Positions 26,211 through 36,851 of a DNA stretch of 64,000 bases are shown here, one piece after another. Positions within the stretch are counted from its first letter, which is position 1. Every line of letters begins with the position of its first letter. Made by a program: the position numbers and the translations under genes. This stretch comes from Pseudomonadota bacterium (GTDB lineage: Bacteria > Pseudomonadota > Gammaproteobacteria > Acidiferrobacterales > Acidiferrobacteraceae), in assembly GCA_021777335.1 (NCBI GenBank), contig JAJYDT010000005.1, forward strand, positions 1 to 64,000, written 5' to 3'. The notes under the pieces were generated by a model. It was not told the origin of the DNA. It searched no databases and saw only the letters and a list, made by a program, of their open reading frames with translations.

Positions 26211-28142
26211 TTACTGTGGCTCGCCGGCGGGCGTATCCATACGTGGCTTAACCAGCGGTTTGCGCCCCGGCTTGCTGGATTGCGCATCCGAGTCGTCGAG
26301 ATTTGGCGCCACATACCCGGTGGGTGGCCTCGGTGTGCGGTCCTCCATGATGTCGTTGATCTGGTCATCCTCGAGCGTCTCCCAGTCCAGAAGCGCCTTG
26401 GCCATGCGCTCAACCTTGCTGCGGTTCTCCTCGATGATGCGCCGAGCACGCATATACTCCTCATCTACAATACGCCGTATCTCAGCATCAACCAGCTGTG
26501 CTGTCGCGTCACTCAGATTCTTGTGCGTGGTCACATCGCGCCCCAGGAATACCTCGCTCTGATTCTCCCCGTATACGCGCGTGCCAAGGACATCGCTCAT
26601 GCCCCACCGGCTCACCATATTGCGCGCGATATCCGTCGCCCGCTCGAAGTCATTGGCAGCGCCAGTGGTCATCTGGTGCATAAAGACCTCTTCCGCAATG
26701 CGTCCACCCATGAGTACCGAGATGGTCGAAAGCAGATACTCGCGGTCGTGGCTGTAACGGTCCTCTGTCGGCAGCTGCATCGTCACCCCGAGCGCACGAC
26801 CGCGCGGGATAATAGTCACCTTGTGCACCGGATCGGTGTTCGGCAGGAGTTTCGCGACCACCGTGTGGCCGGATTCGTGGTAGGCAGTATTGATCCGCTC
26901 CCGCTCCGGCATCACGATCGAGCGGCGTTCTGCCCCCATGATGATCTTGTCCTTGGCGAGCTCGAAATCCTCCATCTCCACCAGGCGCTTGTTCTTGCGC
27001 GCGGCGAACAATGCGGCTTCGTTGACAAGATTCGCGAGGTCGGCCCCGGAAAAACCTGGCGTACCCCGGGCGATGATATTGGGCACTACGTTCTCCGCGA
27101 CTGGCACCTTGCGCATATGGATCTTGAGGATCTGCTCACGGCCTCGGATATCTGGCAACGGCACGAATACCTGGCGATCGAACCGTCCCGGACGAAGCAA
27201 CGCCGGATCGAGCACGTCAGGACGATTGGTCGCGGCGATCACGATCACTCCTTCGCTTCCCTCGAAACCATCCATTTCGACCAGGAGCTGATTGAGTGTC
27301 TGCTCGCGCTCGTCATGGCCACCACCGAGGCCTGCGCCACGCTGCCGACCCACGGCATCGATCTCGTCGATGAAGATGATACACGGGGCGTGTTTCTTGG
27401 CCTGCTCAAACATATCGCGCACCCGTGACGCGCCAACACCAACAAACATCTCCACGAAATCAGAGCCAGAGATGGAGAAGAACGGCACCTTGGCCTCGCC
27501 TGCGATTGCCTTCGCAAGCAGGGTCTTCCCGGTCCCGGGGCTACCTGTCATGAGTACTCCACGGGGGATACGGCCACCGAGCTTCTGGAATTTCGACGGA
27601 TCTCTCAGGAACTCGACAAGCTCGTGTACTTCCTCCTTCGCCTCCTCGACACCCGCAACATCCTCGAAGGTGATTTTGTTGTTTTCCTCACTCAGCATCC
27701 GGGCCTTGCTTTTGCCAAAACTCATGGCGCCCCGCCCGGCGCCACCGCCCTGCATCTGGCGCATGAAGAAGATCCATACCCCGACCAGCAGCAACAACGG
27801 GAACCAGTTGATGAAGATCTGCAGCAGCAGCGACTGCTCCTCGCGCGGCTTTGCGGCAATGGCTACACCATTGTTGAGCAGATCGTCGATGAGACCAGGG
27901 TCATGCGGTGCATAAGTCGTGAACTTGTGGCCACCCTTGGTGACGCCCGCGATGTCCTGGCCTTTGATCAGTACGCGGTTCACCCGCCCCTGCTTGATGG
28001 CAGTGATGAACTGCGAGTACTGCATCGTGTTCACGGTGGTATGCCGATGGCCATAATTGTTGAAAATAGCCATCAGAACGATCGCGATGATCAGCCATAC
28101 CAGAAGATTCTTTGCTAGATTATTCAACGTCTTATGCCTCAA
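26211..28142 (-). CDS. ftsH: ATP-dependent zinc metalloprotease FtsH
   Basis: The 643-residue membrane-anchored AAA+ protease has two N-terminal transmembrane helices (about 11-26 and 105-127), Walker A GSPGTGKT at 200-207, Walker B IIFIDE to 260, and zinc site HESGH at 422-426. It degrades membrane proteins and regulators such as sigma-32 and LpxC in relatives. The frame begins with TTG at 28142 after AGGGA; another TTG five codons later is possible. The neighbour upstream is rlmE, the classic pair. Confidence 0.97.
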   Translation of the reverse strand: MRHKTLNNLAKNLLVWLIIAIVLMAIFNNYGHRHTTVNTMQYSQFITAIKQGRVNRVLIKGQDIAGVTKGGHKFTTYAPHDPGLIDDLLNNGVAIAAKPREEQSLLLQIFINWFPLLLLVGVWIFFMRQMQGGGAGRGAMSFGKSKARMLSEENNKITFEDVAGVEEAKEEVHELVEFLRDPSKFQKLGGRIPRGVLMTGSPGTGKTLLAKAIAGEAKVPFFSISGSDFVEMFVGVGASRVRDMFEQAKKHAPCIIFIDEIDAVGRQRGAGLGGGHDEREQTLNQLLVEMDGFEGSEGVIVIAATNRPDVLDPALLRPGRFDRQVFVPLPDIRGREQILKIHMRKVPVAENVVPNIIARGTPGFSGADLANLVNEAALFAARKNKRLVEMEDFELAKDKIIMGAERRSIVMPERERINTAYHESGHTVVAKLLPNTDPVHKVTIIPRGRALGVTMQLPTEDRYSHDREYLLSTISVLMGGRIAEEVFMHQMTTGAANDFERATDIARNMVSRWGMSDVLGTRVYGENQSEVFLGRDVTTHKNLSDATAQLVDAEIRRIVDEEYMRARRIIEENRSKVERMAKALLDWETLEDDQINDIMEDRTPRPPTGYVAPNLDDSDAQSSKPGRKPLVKPRMDTPAGEPQ

Positions 28143-28191
28143 GTGCCGATCCCTGCACGTTCATTTTGCAACGTTCCTGGATCCCGCACAA

Positions 28192-28812
28192 CTAAACCTT
28201 CAGACCCCGGCCCAGCAGATACGATTCAGCGCTACGGGCCCGGGAAGCCTCGGGCTTGCGGACCGCCGTGGTCTTAAAGCGGGTCTTCAGATCCTTGAGC
28301 AGCCCGGGGAAGCCTTCCCCTTGAAAGGTTTTGATCAGACAGGCGCCGTCGGCCACGAGATGGCCAAGCGCAAAATCCAGCGCGAGTTCCGCCAGATAGA
28401 CCGCCCGCGCCTGGTCTGAAGGGCCGATACCGCTAATATTGGGGGCCATATCGGAAATTACAAGATTCGGGCGGCGGTGACCAAGCCGCTCCTTGAGCCG
28501 CCCCAACACCTCGTCCTCGGTGAAATCACCCTCTATGAATTCTACCCCCGGCAGCGGCACCATCGGCAGGAGGTCGACCGCAATCACGCATCCGCTGGGG
28601 CCAATCTTCTCGTACGCATATTGTGTCCAGCCCCCGGGGGCGGCCCCAAGGTCGACCACGGTCATACCCGGGCTCAGCAATCGGTCATGCTGGTCAATCT
28701 CTTTCAGTTTGTACACCGCCCGCGACCGGTAACCCTCTTTCCATGCACGCTGCACATACGGGTCGTCGAAATGCTCGCGCAACCACGTCCTGCTGCTTCG
28801 AGTCCTTGCCAT
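28192..28812 (-). CDS. rlmE: 23S rRNA (uridine-2'-O-)-methyltransferase RlmE
   Basis: The 206-residue SAM-dependent enzyme methylates U2552 of 23S rRNA. Family motifs: N-terminal basic WKEGYRSRAVYKLKEID, SAM loop VVDLGAAPGGWTQYA, DMAPNISG and KTFQGEGF. Together they hold the K-D-K-E catalytic set. The ATG at 28812 has AGGG 8 bases upstream and ends the overlap with the preceding gene. It lies 49 bases before ftsH. Confidence 0.96.
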   Translation of the reverse strand: MARTRSSRTWLREHFDDPYVQRAWKEGYRSRAVYKLKEIDQHDRLLSPGMTVVDLGAAPGGWTQYAYEKIGPSGCVIAVDLLPMVPLPGVEFIEGDFTEDEVLGRLKERLGHRRPNLVISDMAPNISGIGPSDQARAVYLAELALDFALGHLVADGACLIKTFQGEGFPGLLKDLKTRFKTTAVRKPEASRARSAESYLLGRGLKV

Positions 28813-28816
28813 CACA

Positions 28817-29275
28817 CTAGCCCTGACGTCCAAGGCCAGTGGCGACCAGCAGTAACCCGAGCATACTGTTCAGCACAAAAAGCGCAGTCGATCCGACATG
28901 CAGCGCACCGAAACGGGCAGCGATCTCGCCGGCTGGGGGGATGTGACCACCGCCGAGACGCTTAAGCGCGTCCATCCGTGGCAGAATCCAGAACTGCCCG
29001 GCTGCGGTCACACCGAGCATGGTCACAAGCACCCACGCACGCCACGACCACACTGCAGAAATCCCATGCTGCCAGATGAAAACCACGAGCAAAAAACCGC
29101 CACACACGAGCCCCGCAATCCCGAGATAACTGAAAAGTCGACCGGCGATATTGCCAGCCACAGTTTTGCTATCGAGCATCGAGAACAGCACAGGGGCAAC
29201 AAGATAACCCACAGACCACATACCCCCGACCCAAAGGGTGAGGACAATGCGTTCTAGCGGATCCACGAATCGCAT
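28817..29275 (-). CDS. DUF4149-like membrane protein
   Basis: The 152-residue protein has four hydrophobic segments: LTLWVGGMWSVGYLVAPVLF, LFSYLGIAGLVCGGFLLVVFIW, VLVTMLGVTAAGQFWILP and a last helix TALFVLNSMLGLLLVATGL. The size, topology and the WVGGMW...APVLF start fit the DUF4149 family, often found beside rlmE/greA. Function is unknown. The ATG at 29275 lies 10 bases after the greA stop; the longer open frame is a greA shadow. Confidence 0.8.
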   Translation of the reverse strand: MRFVDPLERIVLTLWVGGMWSVGYLVAPVLFSMLDSKTVAGNIAGRLFSYLGIAGLVCGGFLLVVFIWQHGISAVWSWRAWVLVTMLGVTAAGQFWILPRMDALKRLGGGHIPPAGEIAARFGALHVGSTALFVLNSMLGLLLVATGLGRQG

Positions 29276-29285
29276 CAGCGCCGGG

Positions 29286-29762
29286 TCACACGTACCGGAT
29301 ACCGAGAATCTCATACTGCCGGACCCCGTCCGGCACCCGCACCTCCACAAGCTCCCCGGTTTCCTTACCAATGAGGGCACGTGCAATGGGCGAGCTGATG
29401 GAGATCTTGCCTTCGCTAATATCGGCCTCTTCGTCGCCAACAATCTGGTAGGTGACCTCCTGCTGGGAGTCTTCGTCCAGCAGATCCAGAGTGGCACCAA
29501 ATACCACCTTGCCGTTCGCGTTGACGGTAAGAGGGTCAATAATCTGGGCGTTGGAAAGCTTGGCCTCGAGATCAGCAATACGTCCCTCGGTAAAACTCTG
29601 CTGTTCCTTAGCCGCGTGATACTCGGCGTTTTCCGACAGGTCTCCGTGAGCACGCGCTTCCGCGATCGCCTGAATGATACGAGGCCTTTCCACCGTCTTC
29701 AGCCGGTGCAGCTCCTTTCGGAGCTTCTCGACCCCCGCAACCGTGAGCGGAACCTTGTTCAT
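29286..29762 (-). CDS. greA: Transcription elongation factor GreA
   Basis: The 158-residue factor rescues backtracked RNA polymerase by stimulating transcript cleavage. The N-terminal coiled coil ([41 protein letters not shown] in pieces) carries the catalytic acidic tip GDLSENAEY, and the C-terminal FKBP-like domain ends [14 protein letters not shown]. It lies downstream of carAB. Confidence 0.97.
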   Translation of the reverse strand: MNKVPLTVAGVEKLRKELHRLKTVERPRIIQAIAEARAHGDLSENAEYHAAKEQQSFTEGRIADLEAKLSNAQIIDPLTVNANGKVVFGATLDLLDEDSQQEVTYQIVGDEEADISEGKISISSPIARALIGKETGELVEVRVPDGVRQYEILGIRYV

Positions 29763-29983
29763 CAGTACCTCCGTGAAACCGGGCGCGTACGCCCATGGTT
29801 ACGATTTCGAAAATGAGTATCCGCGAAGCCGTCGGCGCCAGCCTCGCACGCCAGACAAAAAACCGGTGCGCCTTGCGGAACCCGTTGAATCTGTACAGCG
29901 CGCTGCAACTCATCCCTCATGCGCGCATCAGACGAGTCCTTGTACAGTGAGATACCACCGGCGAGAGAAAGGATGTGCCGCCC

Positions 29984-32900
29984 CTAGACTCCCGTGATCT
30001 CCTTATGCAGATCCTGCAGCCGGTTGACCTCGAAGACACTGCCATGCCGGTGCGCCGCGCACGCCGCCCGGGCAGCTGCAAGCGTCGTATAGTTAGTCAC
30101 CTTGTGTTGCAACGCCTCGCGGCGGATCTGGTATGAATCGGCGAAACTTTGCTTGTCCGCAATGGTGTTAACGATTATATCCATCTCGTCGTTCTTGATC
30201 ATATCGACGATATGCGGCCGCCCCTCCGACACCTTGTTCACAGCCTGCACCACAATCCCCGCCGCCTCCAGTGCCGCGGCCGTACCACGGGTGGCGAGAA
30301 TCTCGAAACCATTGCCAGCAAAATATCTTGCCACCTCGATCGCTCCCTCGCGGTCTGAATCCCGCACACTGATAAACATGCGGCCGCTCCGTGGTATTTC
30401 TGAGCCAGCCGCGACCTGGGACTTGGCGAACGCCTCGCCGAAAGTTCTGCCTACGCCCATCACCTCCCCCGTCGACTTCATCTCGGGGCCAAGAACGGTA
30501 TCCACACCGGGAAACTTGATGAACGGAAACACGGCTTCCTTAACGCAATAGTAGGCCGGAACAATCTCCTTCTCCACCCCCTGCGCCGCGAGCGTCTGGC
30601 CCACCATACAGCGCGCAGCAATCTTCGCGAGCGGCCGCGCGGTTGCCTTGGAGACGTACGGCACCGTACGCGAAGCCCGGGGGTTCACTTCAAGGATATA
30701 AAGATCCGTCCCCTTGACCGCGAACTGCACATTCATGAGGCCCACCACCTTTAACGCCTTCGCGAGCCGCGCTGTCTGCGCACGCAGCCGGTTCAGCATC
30801 TCCCCGGACAGGCTGAAGGGTGGTAGCGAACATGCCGAATCCCCGGAATGCACTCCAGCCTCTTCGATATGCTCCATGATGCCACCAATCACCACTGCCC
30901 GTCCGTCCGATACCGCGTCCACATCGATCTCCCGGGCATCAGTCAGGAAACGGTCAAGAAGCACCGGGCTGTCCTCCGACACGCGCACAGCGCGACGCAT
31001 GTAGATCTCGAGATCTTCGCGACCATGTACAATCTCCATGGCGCGGCCACCGAGCACATACGAGGGACGCACCACGAGCGGATAACCGATCTCCTCGGCG
31101 AGCTTCACCGCCTGGGCTGTGGTTTTGGCAACGCAGTTAGGGGGCTGTAACAGCCTGAGCCGCCGGATAAGCTTCTGGAACCGCTCGCGATCCTCGGCAA
31201 GGTCGATCGAATCCGGACTCGTACCGATGATCGGAGCACCATTTTTAGCGAGTCCGGCCGCAAGCTTGAGAGGAGTCTGCCCGCCGTACTGGACAATGAC
31301 CCCCGTCGGTCTCTCGACGTGAACGATCTCAAGAACGTCCTCCAGGGTCAGAGGCTCGAAGTAGAGACGGTCCGAAACGTCGTAATCGGTAGACACCGTC
31401 TCCGGATTACAGTTCACCATGATGGTCTGGAAACCGTCGGCGCGCAAAGCCATGGACGCATGCACGCAACAGTAATCAAACTCAATGCCCTGCCCAATAC
31501 GGTTGGGCCCGCCACCCAGGACCATGATTTTTTTGCGCTTCTCGGGTTTCGCCTCACACTCCTCCTCATAGGTGGAGTACAGGTAGGCGGTCGTTGCGGC
31601 GAATTCAGCGGCACATGAATCTACCCGCTTGTACACCGGGCGTACCTTCAACCGTTGCCTGAGCCGGCGAAAACGGTTCTCCGACACACCGATGAGTTCG
31701 CCAAGCCTGTGGTCGGAAAACCCCTGGCGCTTCCATCTGCGGATCAGTGCTGCCGTGGGTAAACCCCGGCTCTTGTCCCGGTAGGCCGCGATGTTGTGTT
31801 CGGCTCGGATGAGATCCTCAATCTGGGCAAGGAACCAGGGGTCGATATGGCTGAGCGCGTAAACCTCGTCAATCGTGAAATTGTGACGGAACGCATCGGC
31901 CACGTACCATATGCGCTCCGCACCTGGAACCTTCAATTCCTGGATGATGCGGTCCCGCGCCACCTTCGGGTCGGTCCCCGTGTCGAAACGGCTCTCGAGA
32001 CCAAATGAGCCAATCTCAAGACTGCGCAACACCTTTTGCAGTGATTCCTGGAATGTCCGGCCAATTGCCATCGCCTCGCCGACCGACTTCATCTGCGTGG
32101 TCAACGACGCGTCGGCCTTGGGGAACTTCTCGAATGTAAAACGCGGGTATTTGGTGACCACGTAGTCGATCGCGGGCTCGAACGATGCTGGCGTAACCCC
32201 TCCGGTGATCTCATTACGCAGTTCATCGAGGCTGTACCCCACAGCAAGTTTCGCGGCGATTCTTGCGATCGGGAAACCCGTTGCCTTTGACGCAAGCGCG
32301 GAAGATCGCGACACACGCGGATTCATCTCCACGACCACCATGTGACCGTCCCGGGGATTCACGGCAAACTGCACGTTGGATCCGCCAGTCTCGACGCCAA
32401 TCTCGCGTAATACCGCGGCACTCGCGTCCCGCATCACCTGGTACTCCTTGTCGGTAAGCGTCTGCGCGGGTGCCACGGTAATCGAATCCCCCGTATGGAT
32501 CCCCATGGCATCGACATTTTCGATTGAACACACGATGATACAGTTGTCCTTGCAGTCCCGGACCACCTCCATCTCGAATTCCTTCCAGCCGATGATGGAT
32601 TCCTCGATCAGCAATTCCCGCGTGGGCGAGGCATCCAGCCCGCGGTCGCAGATGGCAACAAATTCCTCCCGGTTGTATGCGACACCCCCTCCGCTGCCAC
32701 CAAGCGTAAACGAGGGCCGGATGATGGCGGGAAAACCAACCAGCGCCTGTACCTGAAGCGCCTCTTCGAGGCTGTGGGCAATTGCACCACGAACCACATT
32801 GAGGCCGATCGATTCCATGGCCTTCTTGAAGAGCTCCCGATCCTCTGCCTTGTCGATCGCCTGCCGTGAGGCACCAATCATCTGCACGCCGTAACGCGCG

Positions 32901-33223
32901 AGCACACCTTCCCGATCAAGATCAAGCGCACAGTTGAGTGCGGTCTGCCCCCCCATAGTCGGCAACAAGGCATCAGGACGCTCACGCGCAATAATGCGCT
33001 CTATGGTCTGCCAGTTGACGGGCTCAATATAGGTAGCGTCGGCAAGTTCCGGATCGGTCATGATCGTCGCGGGATTGGAGTTCACCAGGACAACTCGATA
33101 CCCCTCCTCACGCAACGCAGTGCATGCCTGTGCTCCTGAATAATCAAATTCGCATCCCTGGCCGATGATGATCGGCCCGGCACCGATGATCAGGATGCTC
33201 TGGATGTCCGTACGTTTCGGCAT
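29984..33223 (-). CDS. carB: Carbamoyl-phosphate synthase large subunit
   Basis: The 1079-residue enzyme makes carbamoyl phosphate for arginine and pyrimidines. Two homologous ATP-grasp halves are visible: the first with [18 protein letters not shown] and [16 protein letters not shown], the second with [17 protein letters not shown] and [16 protein letters not shown]. The C-terminal allosteric domain ([19 protein letters not shown]) follows. It lies 19 bases downstream of carA. Confidence 0.98.
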   Translation of the reverse strand: MPKRTDIQSILIIGAGPIIIGQGCEFDYSGAQACTALREEGYRVVLVNSNPATIMTDPELADATYIEPVNWQTIERIIARERPDALLPTMGGQTALNCALDLDREGVLARYGVQMIGASRQAIDKAEDRELFKKAMESIGLNVVRGAIAHSLEEALQVQALVGFPAIIRPSFTLGGSGGGVAYNREEFVAICDRGLDASPTRELLIEESIIGWKEFEMEVVRDCKDNCIIVCSIENVDAMGIHTGDSITVAPAQTLTDKEYQVMRDASAAVLREIGVETGGSNVQFAVNPRDGHMVVVEMNPRVSRSSALASKATGFPIARIAAKLAVGYSLDELRNEITGGVTPASFEPAIDYVVTKYPRFTFEKFPKADASLTTQMKSVGEAMAIGRTFQESLQKVLRSLEIGSFGLESRFDTGTDPKVARDRIIQELKVPGAERIWYVADAFRHNFTIDEVYALSHIDPWFLAQIEDLIRAEHNIAAYRDKSRGLPTAALIRRWKRQGFSDHRLGELIGVSENRFRRLRQRLKVRPVYKRVDSCAAEFAATTAYLYSTYEEECEAKPEKRKKIMVLGGGPNRIGQGIEFDYCCVHASMALRADGFQTIMVNCNPETVSTDYDVSDRLYFEPLTLEDVLEIVHVERPTGVIVQYGGQTPLKLAAGLAKNGAPIIGTSPDSIDLAEDRERFQKLIRRLRLLQPPNCVAKTTAQAVKLAEEIGYPLVVRPSYVLGGRAMEIVHGREDLEIYMRRAVRVSEDSPVLLDRFLTDAREIDVDAVSDGRAVVIGGIMEHIEEAGVHSGDSACSLPPFSLSGEMLNRLRAQTARLAKALKVVGLMNVQFAVKGTDLYILEVNPRASRTVPYVSKATARPLAKIAARCMVGQTLAAQGVEKEIVPAYYCVKEAVFPFIKFPGVDTVLGPEMKSTGEVMGVGRTFGEAFAKSQVAAGSEIPRSGRMFISVRDSDREGAIEVARYFAGNGFEILATRGTAAALEAAGIVVQAVNKVSEGRPHIVDMIKNDEMDIIVNTIADKQSFADSYQIRREALQHKVTNYTTLAAARAACAAHRHGSVFEVNRLQDLHKEITGV

Positions 33224-33242
33224 GACGTGGTCCGGTCGCCGC

Positions 33243-34388
33243 TCACGCGCGGCGCTGTGCGTGCTCGCGCATTATGCGGGCGAAGCGCTCAAAGAGAGGT
33301 GATACGTCGTGCGGACCCGGGCTCGCCTCAGGGTGCCCCTGGAAACAGAACACGGGCCGGTCTCTGAGCTCGAAACCCTGCAGTGAACCATCAAAGAGCG
33401 AGCGATGGGTCACGCGCAGGTGCATGCCGAGACTTGCTTCATCAACCGCGAAGCCGTGGTTCTGGCTCGTGATCATCACGCGCCCGGTGTCCAGATCCAC
33501 GACCGGGTGGTTCGCGCCGTGATGCCCGAACTTCATTTTGACCGTACGCGCACCGGCAGCAAGACCGATCAGCTGGTGTCCGAGACAGATCCCGAACATC
33601 GGGGTACCCTCATCCATGATCCTGCGCACAGCATCAATAGCGTAGGAACAGGCCTGTGGATCACCCGGCCCATTGGATAGAAAAACCCCGTCCGGCCTGA
33701 GCTTAAGCACGTCCTCTGCCGACGTCTTTGCTGGCACGACAGTGACCTTACAACCGCAGTCCACCAACCGCCGCAGGATGTTGCGTTTGATCCCGTAGTC
33801 ATAGGCCACCACGCTCGGGCCGGCGCCTTCCGGCGCATGGTAGCCCCCGCCATGCACCCAGCTACCCTGCGTCCACTGATAGGGCCTTCGGGTTGTCACT
33901 CCCTTGGCAAGATCAAGCCCCACGAGCCCTCCAAAGGAGCGCGCTGCCGCGATCGCCTTCTTGGCATCGAGGCGTTCTCCCGGCGCCGCCGCCCACAGGC
34001 AACCGTTCTGCGTCCCCTGCTCGCGTAGGATCCGGGTGAGCCGGCGGGTATCGATACCCGCGACCCCGATCATCTTGCTCTGCTCAAGGAACTCGGGCAA
34101 CGTGCGTTGCGCACGATAACTACTCACCCGCAGAGGCAGATCCCGGATCACGAGACCCGAGGCAACGGTGCGTGCCGACTCCATGTCCTCGTCATTGACA
34201 CCGGTGCTGCCGATATGGGGATAGGTCAAGGTGACAATCTGGCGGGCATACGACGGGTCAGTCAGGATCTCCTGATAACCACTCATCGCGGTATTGAACA
34301 CGACCTCGCCTACGATCTGCCCGGGAAAACCGACTGACTCCCCGCGGAAGAGGGATCCGTCAGCCAGGGCAAGCAGCGCAGGTTGCAT
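33243..34388 (-). CDS. carA: Carbamoyl-phosphate synthase small subunit
   Basis: The 381-residue glutaminase subunit supplies ammonia to CarB. The class I amidotransferase triad is intact: Cys in [11 protein letters not shown], His and Glu in [13 protein letters not shown]. The ATG at 34388 has GAGG 5 bases upstream. An in-frame ATG ten codons earlier (34418) lies against a hairpin and is unlikely. Regulation may involve that hairpin. Confidence 0.97.
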   Translation of the reverse strand: MQPALLALADGSLFRGESVGFPGQIVGEVVFNTAMSGYQEILTDPSYARQIVTLTYPHIGSTGVNDEDMESARTVASGLVIRDLPLRVSSYRAQRTLPEFLEQSKMIGVAGIDTRRLTRILREQGTQNGCLWAAAPGERLDAKKAIAAARSFGGLVGLDLAKGVTTRRPYQWTQGSWVHGGGYHAPEGAGPSVVAYDYGIKRNILRRLVDCGCKVTVVPAKTSAEDVLKLRPDGVFLSNGPGDPQACSYAIDAVRRIMDEGTPMFGICLGHQLIGLAAGARTVKMKFGHHGANHPVVDLDTGRVMITSQNHGFAVDEASLGMHLRVTHRSLFDGSLQGFELRDRPVFCFQGHPEASPGPHDVSPLFERFARIMREHAQRRA

Positions 34389-34421
34389 CGAGCCTCGGAG
34401 AAACGGTGAGCCGGACATGCA

Positions 34422-34457
34422 AAAGCGGGAGCGACTCCCGCCGCTCCCGCTTTCCGA
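34422..34457 (-). terminator. Hairpin between dapB and carA, terminator or attenuator
   Basis: AAAGCGGGAGCG and CGCTCCCGCTTT form a perfect 12-bp stem around an 8-base loop. On the minus strand the stem is followed by TTTTGC, giving a short U-run. It lies 75 bases past the dapB stop and about 35 bases before the carA ATG, so it ends dapB transcription or gates entry into carAB. Confidence 0.75.
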
Positions 34458-34528
34458 AAAACAAGGGTTTTCTTTAAACCAACTGTATCAGTACATTTCA
34501 CGCATTCTACGTGCGCGCGATCACAAAA

Positions 34529-35323
34529 TCAACGTAGGCCCAGCACATCCTGCATATCAAAAAAACCCGTGGAACGGCCCATGACCCAGCCAGCGGCCAA
34601 GAGCGCCCCGCGCGCAAAATTATCACGACTTGAAGCCCTGTGCGTAATTTCGATGCGCTCGCCGGGCAGCGCGAACAGGACCGTATGGTCGCCAACGATA
34701 TCTCCCGCGCGGATCGCAGAGAAGCCAATCTCGCCTGCAGGGCGCGGACCTGCCGCGGGCCCCTGACGCCCATGCCGTGCATGCTCCCCAAGCGACTGGC
34801 CACGGGCCGAGGCAGCAACCTCCCCGAGCCTGAGCGCAGTACCCGAGGGGGCGTCTTTCTTTTGCCGGTGGTGCGCCTCAATCACTTCGATATCCGCATC
34901 AGTTCCGAGCGCACGCGCAGCGAGCCCGACCAGCTGAAAACATAGGTTGACCCCGGGACTCATATTGGGCGCATGGACGATGGCCACATGCCTGGACGCC
35001 GCCCGCAACGCGTCAAGACCGGATTCATCGAAACCTGTCGTTCCGATCACGAGTCGCTTGCCCATGACCACGCAGCCCGCGACATGCGCAAGCGTCGCCT
35101 CGGGATGGGTAAAATCGACCAGCACGTCGACCTCACCAAGCACGTCTTGCGAGAACGGACGCACGACTACGGCCGCACCACCACCCGTCACGGTCCGGCC
35201 AATCTCATGGCTCCCGGCACGCTCAAAGGCCGCGGTCAAACGAAGGCCTGGATGGTCGGGAAGCGCCGCAATCAGGGCACCACCCATACGTCCGGCCGCG
35301 CCGGCGATGGCAATACGGATCAT
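34529..35323 (-). CDS. dapB: 4-hydroxy-tetrahydrodipicolinate reductase
   Basis: The 264-residue enzyme reduces the dihydrodipicolinate precursor in lysine and diaminopimelate synthesis. It has the NAD(P)H loop AGAAGRMG at residues 7-14, VDFTHPEATLAH, GTTGF, and the substrate site EAHHRQKKDAPSGTALRLGE. The ATG at 35323 has AAGGCGAG upstream; the longer open frame adds 43 unsupported residues. Confidence 0.96.
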   Translation of the reverse strand: MIRIAIAGAAGRMGGALIAALPDHPGLRLTAAFERAGSHEIGRTVTGGGAAVVVRPFSQDVLGEVDVLVDFTHPEATLAHVAGCVVMGKRLVIGTTGFDESGLDALRAASRHVAIVHAPNMSPGVNLCFQLVGLAARALGTDADIEVIEAHHRQKKDAPSGTALRLGEVAASARGQSLGEHARHGRQGPAAGPRPAGEIGFSAIRAGDIVGDHTVLFALPGERIEITHRASSRDNFARGALLAAGWVMGRSTGFFDMQDVLGLR

Positions 35324-35633
35324 GGCTCGCCTTGTCGTTAGGTTCAGGCCAGCATAAGGATTTAGCTGACGGGCGGCAACTGAGGAGACGATGAACCGCT
35401 GGGCCACCAATTGCCAAAGCTGGATGGGGACCCTTACACCGCAGCACGACACATGATGACTGGGTCATTCTCTTGCGTCTGCCGCGCGCAGTTCGTATAC
35501 AAAGGAACGAGCGTATCCGGGAGCGGGAAAGCAACGGGTATGTAGCCGATGCGCCCGCGAAACAGGCCGATATCCGGGAATCCAGCATCACGCCCGCCGG
35601 CGGCGACAGACCGGTGGGGAATCGGGGACCCGC
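35324..35633. other. Intergenic region between dnaJ and dapB
   Basis: No gene was recognised in these 310 bases. A minus-strand open frame (35434-35670) overlaps the dnaJ end and has no family features. The segment presumably holds the dnaJ terminator and the dapB promoter, but I could not mark either with confidence. Confidence 0.4.
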
Positions 35634-36755
35634 TCATTCGTTGAAAAACGATTTGATCTTGTCGAGCCACGATTGCTCGCGCGGATTGTGGCGCTCGCCG
35701 CCTTCCCGCACCAGCATATCGAATTCGTGGAGCAACTCCTTCTGCCGCTTCGTGAGCTTGACCGGAGTCTCAATTGTCAGCCGACAGTACAGATCGCCCA
35801 CCTGGCCACCCCGGACATTGCGTACCCCCTTGCCACGGAGACGGAATACTTTGTCCGATTGGGTCTCGGGTGGAATCTTGAGATTTGCCCGCCCATCCAG
35901 CGTCGGTATCCCGACCTCACCGCCGAGAGCGGCGATCACAAAGCTAACCGGCATCTCGCAATGGAGGTCGTCGCCCTCACGCCGGAACAGCGGATGCGGT
36001 TTGATCTTGACCTGGACGTAGAGATCCCCCGGCGGCCCGCCGTGCTCTCCCGCCTCACCCTCGCTGGCAAGCCGGATCTGATCGCCTTCGTCGATACCTG
36101 CTGGGACTTTCACAGACAGGGTCTTGTCGCTGCGGACCCGCCCCTGTCCATGACAACCTGGACAGGGTTGATTGACGACCCGACCGCTGCCCCGGCAACC
36201 CGGGCAGGTCTGCTGGATCGAGAAGAAACCCTGCTGCATGCGGACTTGGCCATGCCCTCCACAGGTCGGGCAAAGTATTGGGGCCGTGCCAGCACGTGCA
36301 CCCGAACCGCTGCAGGCGGCGCAGGCAACGGCTGTCGGCACACGGATGCGCACCTCAGTCCCGCGTACTGCGTCCTCGAGTGAGAGTTCGAGCGTGTAGC
36401 GAAGATCGGAACCGCGGTACACCTGTTGTGAGGATCGCCCGCGGCCAGCACCGAAGATATCGCCGAACACATCGCCGAAGATATCCGCAAAACCACCGTG
36501 GAAACCACTGGCGCCAGAGGCAAAACCACCCTCGGCACCCGCGTGGCCAAACTGGTCGTAGTGCGCGCGCCGCTGCGCGTCAGACAGAACCTCGTACGCC
36601 TCTTTCGCCTCTTTGAACTTGGCTTCCGCAGTCTTGTCGTCGGGGTTGCGGTCCGGGTGGAGTTTCATGGCAAGCCTGCGGTAGGCCTGCTTCAGCTCCG
36701 ACTCGTCGGCGGTCCGGCTTACGCCGAGTACTTCGTAGTAGTCCTGCTTGGGCAT
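35634..36755 (-). CDS. dnaJ: Chaperone DnaJ
   Basis: The 373-residue Hsp40 co-chaperone has a J domain with HPD at 33-35, a Gly/Phe-rich linker ([19 protein letters not shown]), four CxxCxGxG zinc repeats ([32 protein letters not shown]) and the C-terminal substrate domains. It stimulates the DnaK ATPase. It is 96 bases downstream of dnaK in the hrcA-grpE-dnaK-dnaJ cluster. Confidence 0.98.
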   Translation of the reverse strand: MPKQDYYEVLGVSRTADESELKQAYRRLAMKLHPDRNPDDKTAEAKFKEAKEAYEVLSDAQRRAHYDQFGHAGAEGGFASGASGFHGGFADIFGDVFGDIFGAGRGRSSQQVYRGSDLRYTLELSLEDAVRGTEVRIRVPTAVACAACSGSGARAGTAPILCPTCGGHGQVRMQQGFFSIQQTCPGCRGSGRVVNQPCPGCHGQGRVRSDKTLSVKVPAGIDEGDQIRLASEGEAGEHGGPPGDLYVQVKIKPHPLFRREGDDLHCEMPVSFVIAALGGEVGIPTLDGRANLKIPPETQSDKVFRLRGKGVRNVRGGQVGDLYCRLTIETPVKLTKRQKELLHEFDMLVREGGERHNPREQSWLDKIKSFFNE

Positions 36756-36851
36756 CGTGTCACTGTGAAATACGGGGACATTACAAACAGAGGGGCACAG
36801 CAGTCAACCACGCTGCCATGCCCCCCATCTGGCCCGGCATACCGTCCGGCC

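Noticed and set aside
35434-35670. Minus-strand ORF of 78 codons between dnaJ and dapB
   Set aside because: Overlaps the dnaJ end, has no ribosome site or recognisable motif.
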